In this document: one piece after another, positions 40,391 through 49,454 of the stretch
How positions within the stretch are numbered: position 1 is the first letter of the stretch
How the letters are laid out: each line of letters opens with the position of its first letter
NCBI GenBank assembly: GCA_963741315.1
Contig: CAVUHK010000005.1
Coordinates: forward strand, 372,001 to 436,000
From: PALSA-1003 sp963741315
GTDB lineage: Bacteria; Pseudomonadota; Gammaproteobacteria; Burkholderiales; Casimicrobiaceae
Length of the DNA stretch: 64,000 nucleotides
Direction of reading: 5' to 3'
The notes under the pieces: generated by a model
Database searches by the model: none
What the model was told of the DNA's origin: nothing
Seen by the model: the letters and a program-made list of their open reading frames with translations, nothing else
Translations under genes and position numbers: made by a program

Positions 40391-40470
40391 TAGGCCGCGC
40401 AGGCCTGATTGCGGCGAAGGCTAACGTGAGCGAAGCGAACGTTAAGCGAACGAAGTGAGCGGCCGTAGCC
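40391..40470. repeat. REP-like insert with two hairpins between the direct repeats
   Basis: An 80-base segment. It has an AGGCC-GCGCA-GGCCT hairpin (40392-40406) and a TAACGT/ACGTTA hairpin with an 11-base loop (40422-40444), followed by AGCGAACGAAGTGAGC-type sequence like that in dispersed palindromic repeats. It sits exactly between the two 29-bp repeats, so the duplication looks as if it came with the insert. Confidence 0.6.
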
Positions 40471-40499
40471 ACAATCCGGACTGCGAGGCCTGCCAATAG
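40471..40499 (+). repeat. 29-bp direct repeat, copy 2 (non-coding)
   Basis: Identical to bases 40362-40390 at the end of nrdA. It lies 33 bases before the next start codon and is not translated in a known gene. Confidence 0.9.
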
Positions 40500-40531
40500 G
40501 CAGGTCCGACACATCAACAAAGGAAAGAATC

Positions 40532-41035
40532 ATGGGATTGCTCAGTTTCATCAAGGAAGCCGGGGAGAAGCTCTTTCACAAGGGCGAAGCACAGGCGGCG
40601 ATGACCGCAGCGCAGGCCGACCCGGCATCGGTGGAGAAGTCCAAGGCCGCCAATGACGCCGCAGGAGACGCCATCCTCGCCTACATCAACGATCAGGGGT
40701 TGAAGGCCACCGGCCTTACCGTGACCTTCGACGGTGCGACGTCGGTGGCAACGGTATTCGGCATCGCCGACGACCAGGCGACGAAGGAAAAGATCGTGCT
40801 GTGCGCCGGCAACGTCGCCGGCGTCTCGTCGGTGAACGACCAGATGACGGTCGACCAGAGCACACCCGAAGCGCAGTACTACACCGTGGTGCGCGGCGAC
40901 ACGCTGTCGAAGATCGCCAAGCAATATTACGGGGACGCCAACAAGTATCCGGCGATCTTCGAAGCCAACAAGCCGATGCTCAAGAGCCCGGACCTGATCT
41001 ATCCGGGACAGATGTTACGAATCCCGCCCCTGTAA
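40532..41035 (+). CDS. BON-LysM protein, Kbp (YgaU)-like
   Basis: A 167-residue protein with an N-terminal helix MGLLSFIKEAGEKLFH, a BON domain (about residues 45-105) and a LysM domain (about 112-165, YYTVVRGDTLSKIAKQYYGD). This is the layout of E. coli Kbp, a cytoplasmic potassium-binding protein formerly YgaU. There is no signal peptide. AAAGGAAAG precedes the ATG. It lies between nrdA and nrdB on the same strand, an unusual place. Confidence 0.9.
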   Translation: MGLLSFIKEAGEKLFHKGEAQAAMTAAQADPASVEKSKAANDAAGDAILAYINDQGLKATGLTVTFDGATSVATVFGIADDQATKEKIVLCAGNVAGVSSVNDQMTVDQSTPEAQYYTVVRGDTLSKIAKQYYGDANKYPAIFEANKPMLKSPDLIYPGQMLRIPPL

Positions 41036-41200
41036 GCAGGGAGCAAGGGATCGAACAGAAGGAAGCATGAATACCGCCCGCGAGCCCGGACAGGAATCCT
41101 TGCGTTGTACGCGGAGCGACTCACCGAGCAATGCAACCGCAGAAGCCTGCGGTGGAGGTGCAGCAGCGTAGTTCCGCAACCAACGTGGGAGGTTAGCTCG

Positions 41201-41464
41201 ATGGCTCAGTACGAGTACGTGCCTTGTCATGTGGTGGAAGCGCGGTACATGGGTGATTACAAGGTGTGGCTGGAATTCAACGACGGGCGCAAGGGCGTCG
41301 TGGATCTGGCGGACGAGCTGTATGGCGAGGAATTCGAGTCGTTGCGCGATCGCGAGCGCTTCGCCGAATTCCAGCTCGATTACGGGCTGGCGACGATAGC
41401 GTGGGCGAACGGCGTCGACTTTTCCCCTGACTATCTTTACGACCGGTTGAGCGCGTTGCACTAG
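41201..41464 (+). CDS. DUF2442 domain protein
   Basis: An 87-residue protein of the DUF2442 family (PF10387). VWLEFNDGRKGVVDLADELYG and the C-terminal TIAWANGVDFSPDYLYD are typical. A GGGAGG box is 8 bases upstream of the ATG. Some relatives sit beside DUF4160 genes as toxin-antitoxin-like pairs, but no partner is present here. The 165 bases before it hold no gene that I can support. It is inside the nrdA-nrdB interval and its role there is unknown. Confidence 0.85.
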   Translation: MAQYEYVPCHVVEARYMGDYKVWLEFNDGRKGVVDLADELYGEEFESLRDRERFAEFQLDYGLATIAWANGVDFSPDYLYDRLSALH

Positions 41465-41592
41465 CCCCAATATAGGCAGGAGGGGCCAAGAAAAATCCCC
41501 ACCCGGCACATTGTTGCCGGTGTGAGGACAAGGTACCGCGCCAGGACACTGAAGTCCGAGCTGCGAGAGCTCTCGGATCAACGAGGCACAGT

Positions 41593-42768
41593 ATGCTGAC
41601 ATTTGAAGACGATTTCGTGACACCCGCGCCGCAGCCCCGTCTGCAGCCCGCGACGCCGGACACCATCCGCGCGCAGACCACCGGCGGCATCCTGTCGCGC
41701 GAGCCCGTGCACGACCTCGACGCCGAGGCGCAGGCAATGCAGAACGGCTTCCGTCGCGTGCGCGCCGAGGACAAGCGCGTCATCAACGCGCAGTCCGACG
41801 TCAACCAGCTCGTCCCCTTCAAGTACAAGTGGGCCTGGGACAAGTACCTCTCCGCGTGCGCCAATCACTGGATGCCGCAGGAGATCAACATGCAGCGCGA
41901 CATCGAGCTGTGGAAGAACCCCAACGGGCTGACCGACGACGAGCGTCTGATCGTCAAGCGCAACCTGGGCTTTTTCGTCACCGCCGATTCGCTCGCCGCC
42001 AACAACATCGTGCTGGGGACGTATCGCCACATCACCGCCCCCGAGTGCCGGCAGTACCTGCTGCGCCAGGCCTTCGAAGAGGCGATCCACACCCACGCCT
42101 ACCAGTACATCGTCGAGAGCCTGGGCCTGGACGAAGCCGAGATCTTCAACGCGTATCACGAGATCAAGTCCATCCGCGACAAGGACGAGTTCCTGATGCC
42201 GTTCATCGAGGTGCTGACCGACCCCGCGTTCAAGACCGGCACCATGGAGAACGACCAGCAGCTGTTGAAGGGCCTGATCGTGTTCTCGTGCATCATGGAA
42301 GGCCTGTTCTTCTACGTCGGCTTCGTGCAGATCCTGGCGCTGGGCCGGCAGAACAAGATGATGGGCGCGTCCGAGCAGTACCAGTACATCCTGCGCGACG
42401 AGAGCATGCACTGCAACTTCGGCATCGACCTGGTCAACACGGTGAAGATGGAGAATCCGCACCTGTGGACGCCGGAGTTCCGCGAGGAAATCCGCACGCT
42501 GATGAAAAAGGGCGTCGACCTGGAGTACGCCTACGCCGAGGACACCATGCCGCGCGGCGTGCTGGGTCTCAACGCCGCGATGTTCAAGGAGTACCTGCGC
42601 TTCATCGCCAACCGCCGTTGCCAGCAGATCGGCATCGATCCGCTATTCGACAAGGCGGACAATCCGTTCCCGTGGATGGCGGAGATGATCGACCTGAAGA
42701 AGGAGAAGAACTTCTTCGAGACGCGGGTGATCGAGTATCAGACGGGTGGAGCGTTGAGCTGGGATTGA
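41593..42768 (+). CDS. nrdB: Class Ia ribonucleoside-diphosphate reductase, beta subunit
   Basis: The 391-residue small subunit carries the diiron-tyrosyl radical. EEAIHTHAYQYI holds Glu, His and the radical tyrosine in the same spacing as E. coli E115/H118/Y122, and the last iron-binding block is DESMHCNFGIDL. The radical Tyr is present, so this is a class Ia enzyme. The gene ends 24 bases before a strong intrinsic terminator that closes the unit. Confidence 0.97.
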   Translation: MLTFEDDFVTPAPQPRLQPATPDTIRAQTTGGILSREPVHDLDAEAQAMQNGFRRVRAEDKRVINAQSDVNQLVPFKYKWAWDKYLSACANHWMPQEINMQRDIELWKNPNGLTDDERLIVKRNLGFFVTADSLAANNIVLGTYRHITAPECRQYLLRQAFEEAIHTHAYQYIVESLGLDEAEIFNAYHEIKSIRDKDEFLMPFIEVLTDPAFKTGTMENDQQLLKGLIVFSCIMEGLFFYVGFVQILALGRQNKMMGASEQYQYILRDESMHCNFGIDLVNTVKMENPHLWTPEFREEIRTLMKKGVDLEYAYAEDTMPRGVLGLNAAMFKEYLRFIANRRCQQIGIDPLFDKADNPFPWMAEMIDLKKEKNFFETRVIEYQTGGALSWD

Positions 42769-42792
42769 TCTATACGCAACCAATAACATCAG

Positions 42793-42818
42793 AGCCGCAT
42801 TTCGATGCGGCTTTTTTT
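42793..42818 (+). terminator. Intrinsic terminator of the nrd operon
   Basis: Perfect 8-bp stem (AGCCGCAT / ATGCGGCT) with the stable TTCG tetraloop, followed by seven T residues. Confidence 0.93.
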
Positions 42819-42838
42819 GACCAGTAGCGCTGCGATGG

Positions 42839-43240
42839 TCACTTCACCGCAACCCACTCCCCCAACTCGCACTGCTCATATGCCTTGATCTTCGCGGTGT
42901 CCGACCGGATCACCGTCTTGATCGCCTCGGGCTTCGCCAGCACGCCGACGACAAGCGTGTAGTTTGCATCGCTGATGCCGATGTACTCGATGCTCAACAC
43001 GGCCGATCCTTTGGCTCCATCCTGAGCCTTGCGCTGCCAGGGGCGTTGCACGATCGTGGCGGCACGAAAGCGCGCCGTCGGGTGGTAGCACTTCAAAACT
43101 TCCGTCGCGAACTCCGCGAAGCGCGGGTCCGCCTGGACCACCGCGATCGTCGGCGCCGGCTTCTTGGGCGCCTTGGGCGGGAACTGAGGCGGTACGGCGA
43201 CTGCAGTCAACGCGAAGGCCAGTGCGGCAGTGGTGATCAT
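42839..43240 (-). CDS. Small exported protein, unknown function
   Basis: A 133-residue protein starting ITTAALAFALTAVAV, a likely signal peptide, followed by a proline-rich stretch (PPQFPPKAPKKPAP) and a compact domain with the core LSIEYIGISDANYTLVVGVLA. It has two cysteines. The ATG at 43240 is preceded by AAGGGG and is preferred to an upstream in-frame start. It converges with nrdB, separated by the terminator. I do not recognise the family. Confidence 0.65.
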   Translation of the reverse strand: MITTAALAFALTAVAVPPQFPPKAPKKPAPTIAVVQADPRFAEFATEVLKCYHPTARFRAATIVQRPWQRKAQDGAKGSAVLSIEYIGISDANYTLVVGVLAKPEAIKTVIRSDTAKIKAYEQCELGEWVAVK

Positions 43241-43324
43241 TGTTTTCCCCTTGAGGCGAGCGACGCTGCGACAGCAATCTGTCGCCGCAGCCATGCTACT
43301 TCGGCACCGCTACATCGCAAAGTC

Positions 43325-44914
43325 CTAATGCACCGGCTGAAACGCGCTACCGAACACCAGATCCGCCACCCTCCTTCCCTGCGCGATCCCCTCGCGCTTG
43401 TCGAACGACCAGTGAATCCCCAGGTAGATCCTGCTCTGCCCGTTCTCTTCTTCGGCTTCCGACAGCGACTCAAAGTGCCGCGCCATCAGCGGCCGGACGT
43501 TGCCCTGGTGATCTAGCGTCACGCCGTTGAACTCGTCGGACGTGAAAGTGAAGGCGATGCGATTGCGCCCGTAGAATTGGCGCAGCGTCTGGAACAGCGC
43601 GCCGCCGAAGCCGGCGTGGCCGGAAGGATACGATGGAAACGGTGGCGTGAAATTGGGTCCGGTCAGGTTGCTCGCAGGCGCGCCCAGCGGCATGAAGTTG
43701 ACATCGCCACCAGTGGCCGGATTTCCGTCACCGGGTATCGACAGCGCTGCATTGGCGTCCGACTCGCGAATGCCGGTGATCGGGCGCCAGAAGTCGTAGT
43801 AGTACTTCGATTCCCAGATGGCGATGGCGGCGTCCGCCATGGCGGTGTTCACCAGCGCCAGCAGTCGCGTCAGCTCGATTGCGTCGGTTCCCATCTGGTC
43901 GGCGATCTGCATCGTGATCTGGTTGTACAGGCGCGGTGGCGCGCACAGCGTCGGCGTCCCGTCGTAGGCCCAGAAAATCCCGGTCGCCGTCTGCTCGTCG
44001 GTGCGGCGTGTACGCGTGACGATGCCATCGCCTCCGAGTGCCTTCACCTCGGCGAACGCCAGCGCGTACTCAAAGGAATTGAGCGGAGGCGGTGGCGGCA
44101 CGCGAAATTGCATGCTGCTGCTCATGACGAAGGGTGTCACTTCACTCCAGTACGCGCCCAGCGCCAGCGGAATCCTGCTCATCGGATCCTGGCGCCATTG
44201 GCCGGGACCGGTGCCGGTGATGTACTCGACGCCCACGCGGGGCTCGGCGCGCGCCGAGCCGTCGCCATCGCGCAGGCTGAGTATCGCCGCAGCGGCGCGC
44301 TGTCCGAGGTCGATGCCGCGTGCCCGCGCGAACGAATCGGTGATGTGACGAAGGCTCCATGCCAGATCCTCGTCGAACGCTTCCTTCTGCGACGGGTACA
44401 TGGCGACCAGCGTGTCGTGAGCAGCCTGCGATATCGCTGCCTCGGGCGACGTCGCGCGCGGCGCAGGACGCAGTCCGGTGAAACTGCGATAGCGGCCGGT
44501 GATCGCATTTAGCGCGTCGAATACCGCGATGTGCACGATCGCCATGGCGCGGCTCGAGCGCGCGGGCCCGAGCTGCTCGCCGAAGACACGCACCTCACCC
44601 TGCGCGACCGGCGTGTGGTCGAGTCCACTGGCGTCGATCGCGACTTCGTTCCAGTGCCGCACCATCCCACGGGTGCTGACATCACCCCTCGAGCGCCGGC
44701 TGTCCGCGCGCTGCGCGTAGGGATTGTCGCGGTACAGGGGACCCAGCGCATCCTGCACGTCCCTGCGAAAGCCTTCCGCGTGTACGTTCGCGACAGTCGC
44801 CAGTGCAGCAACGGTCACCGCTTTCATCAGGAAGTCCACCAGGACCTTGCGTTGCAGAGTGCGGTGCAGCATGGCGACCACTTTCGCAGAAATAACGGCC
44901 CGCATTCGGGTCAT
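43325..44914 (-). CDS. Vanadium haloperoxidase / PAP2-family protein, secreted
   Basis: A PAP2-superfamily protein with all vanadate/phosphate-site motifs: K-x6-RP (KYYYDFWRP), PSGH (PSYPSGHAGFGG) and SR-x5-H (SRIYLGIHW). Length and layout fit the vanadium-dependent haloperoxidase group rather than short lipid phosphatases, with an N-terminal helical half of about 300 residues. MKAVTVAALATVANVHAEG, starting at 44827, reads like a complete signal peptide, so the true start may be 44827 rather than ATG 44914 or 44872. It would act in the periplasm on halide oxidation or on a phosphate ester. No operon partner is seen. Confidence 0.85.
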   Translation of the reverse strand: MTRMRAVISAKVVAMLHRTLQRKVLVDFLMKAVTVAALATVANVHAEGFRRDVQDALGPLYRDNPYAQRADSRRSRGDVSTRGMVRHWNEVAIDASGLDHTPVAQGEVRVFGEQLGPARSSRAMAIVHIAVFDALNAITGRYRSFTGLRPAPRATSPEAAISQAAHDTLVAMYPSQKEAFDEDLAWSLRHITDSFARARGIDLGQRAAAAILSLRDGDGSARAEPRVGVEYITGTGPGQWRQDPMSRIPLALGAYWSEVTPFVMSSSMQFRVPPPPPLNSFEYALAFAEVKALGGDGIVTRTRRTDEQTATGIFWAYDGTPTLCAPPRLYNQITMQIADQMGTDAIELTRLLALVNTAMADAAIAIWESKYYYDFWRPITGIRESDANAALSIPGDGNPATGGDVNFMPLGAPASNLTGPNFTPPFPSYPSGHAGFGGALFQTLRQFYGRNRIAFTFTSDEFNGVTLDHQGNVRPLMARHFESLSEAEEENGQSRIYLGIHWSFDKREGIAQGRRVADLVFGSAFQPVH

Positions 44915-44956
44915 GACGCCGTCATTGTTTGCCTTTCGTGAGACTTTCGCAATACG

Positions 44957-44986
44957 AAAAAATGCCCGAGCTGCTGCACTCGGGCA
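44957..44986 (-). terminator. Intrinsic terminator, leftward
   Basis: On the minus strand, TGCCCGAG and CTCGGGCA form an 8-bp perfect stem with an 8-base loop, followed by six T residues. It ends transcription of the TPR-protein gene that stops at 45,028. Confidence 0.9.
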
Positions 44987-45027
44987 CTCCGCTGCCTGGT
45001 GATCGGATGGCTGCTCGGCGTTGACGC

Positions 45028-46233
45028 TTAGCGCTTGCGCGCCGCGGCGCCGACGTCCACCTTCACGGTTACTCCAGCTGTGGGGTCCACACACAAGTCG
45101 CCGCGCGAGGTCAGTCGCTGCATCATCGCCTCCGCCTCTTTCAAGCGCCCGTCCTTGTTCGCGACCGACGCCGCGCCACAGAGCGCCTGCGCATCATCCG
45201 GGCTGGCCGAAAGCGCCTTCGCGTAGGCAACCTTCGCCTCGGCGAGGCGCCCGAGGTTTGCGTTCAGCTTCCCTTCCTGGACGAGGCTGACCACGTCCTG
45301 CTCGTTGAGCGTCACCGCCCGATGGAAAGCATTGAGCGCGTCGGTGGGTCGCTCCAGCGCGACGTACACCAATCCAAGGTTCTGCCAGGTCCGAAAATCC
45401 CCGGCAGCGAGCTGGGTCGCCTTGTTGGCGGCATCCAGGGCATCGCCGTACTGACGCAACTTGATGTAGCCCTGACTGAGTTCCTTCCATGCTTCCGGAT
45501 TGTCCGGCTGCTTGCGGGTCCATTCCACGCCGTAGAGCACGACGAGATTCCAGTTGCCGGACTTTTCCAGCACCCGAATCCGGCCGACGAAATCCTCGAG
45601 TGCCGCAGCGGCCGCTGCCGCCTTAGCGGCTTCTTCGGCTGCCAATGCAGCCGCGTTCGGAGCCTTGGCGCTCACTGCGCCGCTGTGGCCGACGCCGCCG
45701 GCCTGCCCCGAATCGCCCCCACCGTTCAAGACGGCCACCAGTCCGCCAACGATGATCACCACGCCGAGTACCCCGGCAATCAGCATGACCCGATTGAAGC
45801 TCCAGGGAGTCGAACCACTTACCTTCGGCGTCACCTTCGCGGCCGTCTTGGGCACCGCGCCGGGCGCACCGGTTTCGGTCCCACCGCCGAGGGCCTCCTC
45901 GACCTTGGCATAACGGGCCGCCTTGTCGTCGCGCCGGGAGACCCTGATTGCGATCGCGCGGTTTTGCAGATAGATGTCCTTCGCGCGGGCTTCGTCGCCG
46001 CCGGCCTTGTCCAGCGCCCGTTTCCACAGCGAGCGGTCGATGTGCCCCGAAGCGTACTCCTTGGTGGCTCGCCTGAGGTAACGGTCGGCGCCATCCGGAG
46101 CGAGCGCCGGCCCCGGTGCTGCGACCCGTACAGGCGCGGCATCGGCGGCGGGATTCGCGGCGCCGTGCGTGCTTTCCTCCACCTTGACCAAGTGGATATC
46201 CGAGGCATCGACACCCGGCGCGTACTTCTTCAT
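45028..46233 (-). CDS. Single-pass membrane protein with TPR repeats
   Basis: About 401 residues. The first about 150 residues are cytoplasmic, with a repeated RYLRRATKEYASG and YLQNRAIAIRVSRRDDKAARY region. A helix (SFNRVMLIAGVLGVVIIVGG) follows at about 145, then an alanine-rich coiled stretch and TPR repeats (from about 250) including PEAWKELSQGYIKLRQYGDA. The ATG at 46233 is the only suitable one; similarity may begin a little upstream (HEACIGQV), so another start is possible. Function unknown; the repeats suggest a scaffold. Confidence 0.75.
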   Translation of the reverse strand: MKKYAPGVDASDIHLVKVEESTHGAANPAADAAPVRVAAPGPALAPDGADRYLRRATKEYASGHIDRSLWKRALDKAGGDEARAKDIYLQNRAIAIRVSRRDDKAARYAKVEEALGGGTETGAPGAVPKTAAKVTPKVSGSTPWSFNRVMLIAGVLGVVIIVGGLVAVLNGGGDSGQAGGVGHSGAVSAKAPNAAALAAEEAAKAAAAAAALEDFVGRIRVLEKSGNWNLVVLYGVEWTRKQPDNPEAWKELSQGYIKLRQYGDALDAANKATQLAAGDFRTWQNLGLVYVALERPTDALNAFHRAVTLNEQDVVSLVQEGKLNANLGRLAEAKVAYAKALSASPDDAQALCGAASVANKDGRLKEAEAMMQRLTSRGDLCVDPTAGVTVKVDVGAAARKR

Positions 46234-46501
46234 GACCTGTCCAATGCAAGCTTCGTGCCGGGAATTGTTGTCCAGTCGCGAGTCCCGATTTTCCGCATTG
46301 CCTTCCTCAGTCGATCGGGTTCGAAACGGCTGGTGGTGTACATGTCGGACACTCCCGCCTCGCGATACGCTACGGTGTGGCCGGCAGTCCACGCCACCGC
46401 CACGCGCAGCGCGGAGTATCAAGCTTCGACCGCAGACGGTCAAACGCCAAGCGGGCGAATGCGCACCCAAGACATCGAACTCGCCTGAGGAGACTTCGCA
46501 G

Positions 46502-46933
46502 ATGGCCATCGATCCCACCCATGCAGCATCCGGCTCGCGGCGGATGCCGGGTGTACTGCTCTTCATTCTCGGTGTGGCACTTGCAGCGTATGGGGCGTTC
46601 GGGACGTGGGGTGCGCTCGACGCCGCGCGCCACGGCGTCCCTGCCTCGGGGAAGATCGTCGAATACCATGGCACCTCCGCCCGCAGCCGCTCGATCGTCG
46701 CGCAGGTCGACGTGACGGTGCCCGGCGGACGGCCGTTCCGCGCCGAAGTCTACGACGCCTTCGGCCTGGGCACATGGAGCGACGGCGGCAGCATCGACCT
46801 GCTGTGCAGCAAGGCAAGCGCCGCGTATACCGAGTGCGGTGTGGCTTCGCCGCTGGATCGCTGGCTGCTGCCGGTCGCGTTCCTGCTGCTCGGGCTGGTA
46901 ATGATCGGGTGGGCGCGGCACATTTCGAGGTAA
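46502..46933 (+). CDS. DUF3592 membrane protein
   Basis: A 143-residue protein with helices at residues 14-35 and 118-138 that flank a beta-rich extracytoplasmic domain (GKIVEYHGTSARSRSIVAQV). This is the DUF3592 layout. GAGGAGACTTCGCAG before the ATG is a good ribosome binding site. Function unknown. It is divergent from the TPR-protein gene. Confidence 0.8.
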   Translation: MAIDPTHAASGSRRMPGVLLFILGVALAAYGAFGTWGALDAARHGVPASGKIVEYHGTSARSRSIVAQVDVTVPGGRPFRAEVYDAFGLGTWSDGGSIDLLCSKASAAYTECGVASPLDRWLLPVAFLLLGLVMIGWARHISR

Positions 46934-47036
46934 CGATCCGGTCGACGGGTAGAATAAACGTGATCTTGAAGCTGCCAACGCAAGCGCAGCGAGCCAGCAC
47001 GCAAGGCAGACGAAACCGGCAACCCAAGGAGGAAGC

Positions 47037-48368
47037 ATGAGCACCCAGACCCGACGCGAACACCTGCAGGGACTGCTCGGCATGGCGGCGTGGAGCGCGC
47101 TGCCCTTCGCGCACGCGGCCGACGCGAAGGAAGATCCGCCGATTCCGCAGGAAGGCATTGGCTATCGCATCAAGCACATTTCCTACAGCGACATCGGCGG
47201 GCGGCCCGACAGCGTTCAGGTGATGGTCAATCGCAAGCACATCTACGTCGGCCACATGTTTTCCGACGGCGTCACGATCCTCGACGCCTCCGATCCGCGC
47301 AATCTAAAACCGGTGGGATGGTTCACGGCGGGACAGTACACCCGCACGCATCACCTTCAGGTCTCGGATAACCTGCTGCTGCTCGCCAACGGCGCCAACA
47401 TCGTCGCGATGCAGTCCTACGACAATCAGCGCGGCTATTTCGAGAACACGCTGGCCGACAGCATCACCAATCGCAAGAAATTCCGCTCGGGCCTGTCGAT
47501 TCACGACATCTCCAAGCCCGCGGAAATGCGCGAAATCGCGTTTCTCGAAATGCCCGGCTTCGGCATCAATCGCCTGTGGTGGCCGGGCGGCAGGTACGCC
47601 TACGTGTCGGCGCACTTCGATGGCTTCACCGATCACATCCTGTGCATCGTCGACCTCAAGGACATCACCAAGCCGGTGATCGTGTCGAAGTGGTGGTTGC
47701 CCGGCATGAACCGCGCCGCAGGCGAGACGCTGACCAGCGCCAAGGGAAAACGCTGGGCGCTGCACCACATGATCACCGCGGGCAACCTGGGTTACGCCGC
47801 GTGGCGCGATGGCGGACTGACCGTGCACGACATCAGCGATCCGGCCAAGCCGCTGCTGGTGTCGCACCTGAACTGGTCGCCGCCGTTTCCCGGCGGCACG
47901 CACACGCCGCTGCCCTTGCCGGGACGCAAGCTGGCGGTGGTGGCCGACGAGGCGAATGCCGAAAAGTGCGCCAAGGGCACGTTCCATACCTTCATCCTCG
48001 ACATGCGCGCGCCGGAGAACCCGGTGCCGATCGCGACCATGCCGCAGGCCGTGGATCGCGACTACTGTGCCGCCGCCGGTACCTTCGGCCCGCACAACCT
48101 GCACGAGAACCGGCCGGGCGCGTTCCAGAGCGAAGAAGTGATATTCGCGACCTACAACAACGCGGGTGTGCGTGTGTTCGACATCAAGAACCAGTTCGCA
48201 CCGAAGGAAATCGCGTACTGGGTCCCGCCCATACCGAAGAAAATGATCGACCCGCGGCCCAACGTAGCGCTTGCAGCGAAGACCTGCGACGCCTACGTGG
48301 CGACCGACGGCCTGATGTACGTCAGCGACTGGAACGCTGGCATGCACGTACTGGAATATCAGGGCTGA
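47037..48368 (+). CDS. LVIVD-repeat protein, exported
   Basis: A 443-residue beta-propeller-like protein of the LVIVD repeat family. The N-terminus TRREHLQGLLGMAAWSALPFAHA has a twin-arginine-like motif and a hydrophobic region, pointing to periplasmic export. Repeats include HIYVGHMFSDGVTILDASDP, HILCIVDLKDITKPVIVSKW and GGLTVHDISDPAKPLLVSHL. AAGGAGG precedes the ATG. The following metallo-beta-lactamase-fold gene starts 45 bases later, so the two are probably co-expressed. Its ligand or reaction is unknown. Confidence 0.85.
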   Translation: MSTQTRREHLQGLLGMAAWSALPFAHAADAKEDPPIPQEGIGYRIKHISYSDIGGRPDSVQVMVNRKHIYVGHMFSDGVTILDASDPRNLKPVGWFTAGQYTRTHHLQVSDNLLLLANGANIVAMQSYDNQRGYFENTLADSITNRKKFRSGLSIHDISKPAEMREIAFLEMPGFGINRLWWPGGRYAYVSAHFDGFTDHILCIVDLKDITKPVIVSKWWLPGMNRAAGETLTSAKGKRWALHHMITAGNLGYAAWRDGGLTVHDISDPAKPLLVSHLNWSPPFPGGTHTPLPLPGRKLAVVADEANAEKCAKGTFHTFILDMRAPENPVPIATMPQAVDRDYCAAAGTFGPHNLHENRPGAFQSEEVIFATYNNAGVRVFDIKNQFAPKEIAYWVPPIPKKMIDPRPNVALAAKTCDAYVATDGLMYVSDWNAGMHVLEYQG

Positions 48369-48412
48369 TTGCGCCGGACCAGTTTGCTTTCAACGAATTC
48401 TACGGAGACCTC

Positions 48413-49444
48413 ATGAGTCGTCGCCACATCCGCGCAATCTTGACGTTGATGCTCAGTGCAGGTTGTGCCACGGCGGCAGCGCAGAACGTCAAGATTACGC
48501 CGCTGGGCTCACACGCCGGCGAACTCTGCGCCCGCGACCGCGCCACCATCTTCGAGGATCCCACCGGCGTGCGCATCCTCTACGATGCCGGCCAATCGGT
48601 GCTGGGCGCCGACGATCCGCGCCTGGGCAGGATCGACGTGATCCTCCTGAGCCACGCGCACGGTGATCACCTGGGCGACATGAAGCTCAGCGCACTCGGT
48701 GCAGGTACCTGCGACAACGTGCCGGTGGTTTCCGCGGCGCCGAACTCCACGACCGCCGAAATCGCCGCGGCGAAGAATTCGGCGGTGGTGATGGTCACTC
48801 CGCTTGCCGCCTTCGTCGGCCGCAAAATCGAGACCATCCGCGGCAAGCCGATCGTCGCATGCCCGGTGACGGCCTCCGACATCGTCGCGCCTCCGGCTGC
48901 GCCCTGCCTGGCCCCCGCACAGACGGGCGGCACGCGCACCGTCAAGGCTTCGGCGAGTGCCAAGCCGGTAGAGATTATCATCGTCCCCGCCGCACACGAC
49001 AGCACCGTTCCGATTGCATTGCTCGGTGAAGCGGCGCGCAAGGACCTGGAACCCGACAACGTCAGCCTGACCCTCGGGCCGCCCGGCGGTTACATCATTC
49101 GCTTCACCAGCGGCCTCACCGCGTACCTGACCGGCGACACCGGAATTCATGCCGAGATGCAGACTGTCGCGCACGATTTCTACAAGGCGAACCTGATGCA
49201 GATCAACTACGGCGCGACCGCGCTGTCTCCGGAAGGCGCTGCGCACGTGGTCAATACGCTGGTGCAACCCACCGCGGTGATCCTGTCGCACGTCAACGAA
49301 GCCGCGACCACCGACGGCAAGCTGCGCCCGACGTCGCGTTCCGCCGCGTTCGTTGCGCTGGTGAAAGGACGGCCGGTCTATCCCGCGCTGAGCGGCAAGA
49401 CGATGGAATTCGACGGCGCGGGCAAGTGCGTCGCCGGCTGCTAG
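48413..49444 (+). CDS. Exported metallo-beta-lactamase-fold hydrolase
   Basis: A 343-residue protein. It begins with a signal peptide (HIRAILTLMLSAGCATAAAQ) and has the HxHxDH metal-binding motif in SHAHGDHLGDMKL (about residue 85), with a later Asp in LTGDTG and a histidine in LSHVNEA. It resembles UlaG-like or RNase Z-like MBL proteins but is periplasmic. Substrate unknown. The ATG at 48413 has GGAGA upstream. Confidence 0.88.
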   Translation: MSRRHIRAILTLMLSAGCATAAAQNVKITPLGSHAGELCARDRATIFEDPTGVRILYDAGQSVLGADDPRLGRIDVILLSHAHGDHLGDMKLSALGAGTCDNVPVVSAAPNSTTAEIAAAKNSAVVMVTPLAAFVGRKIETIRGKPIVACPVTASDIVAPPAAPCLAPAQTGGTRTVKASASAKPVEIIIVPAAHDSTVPIALLGEAARKDLEPDNVSLTLGPPGGYIIRFTSGLTAYLTGDTGIHAEMQTVAHDFYKANLMQINYGATALSPEGAAHVVNTLVQPTAVILSHVNEAATTDGKLRPTSRSAAFVALVKGRPVYPALSGKTMEFDGAGKCVAGC

Positions 49445-49454
49445 ACCCGCTTCA

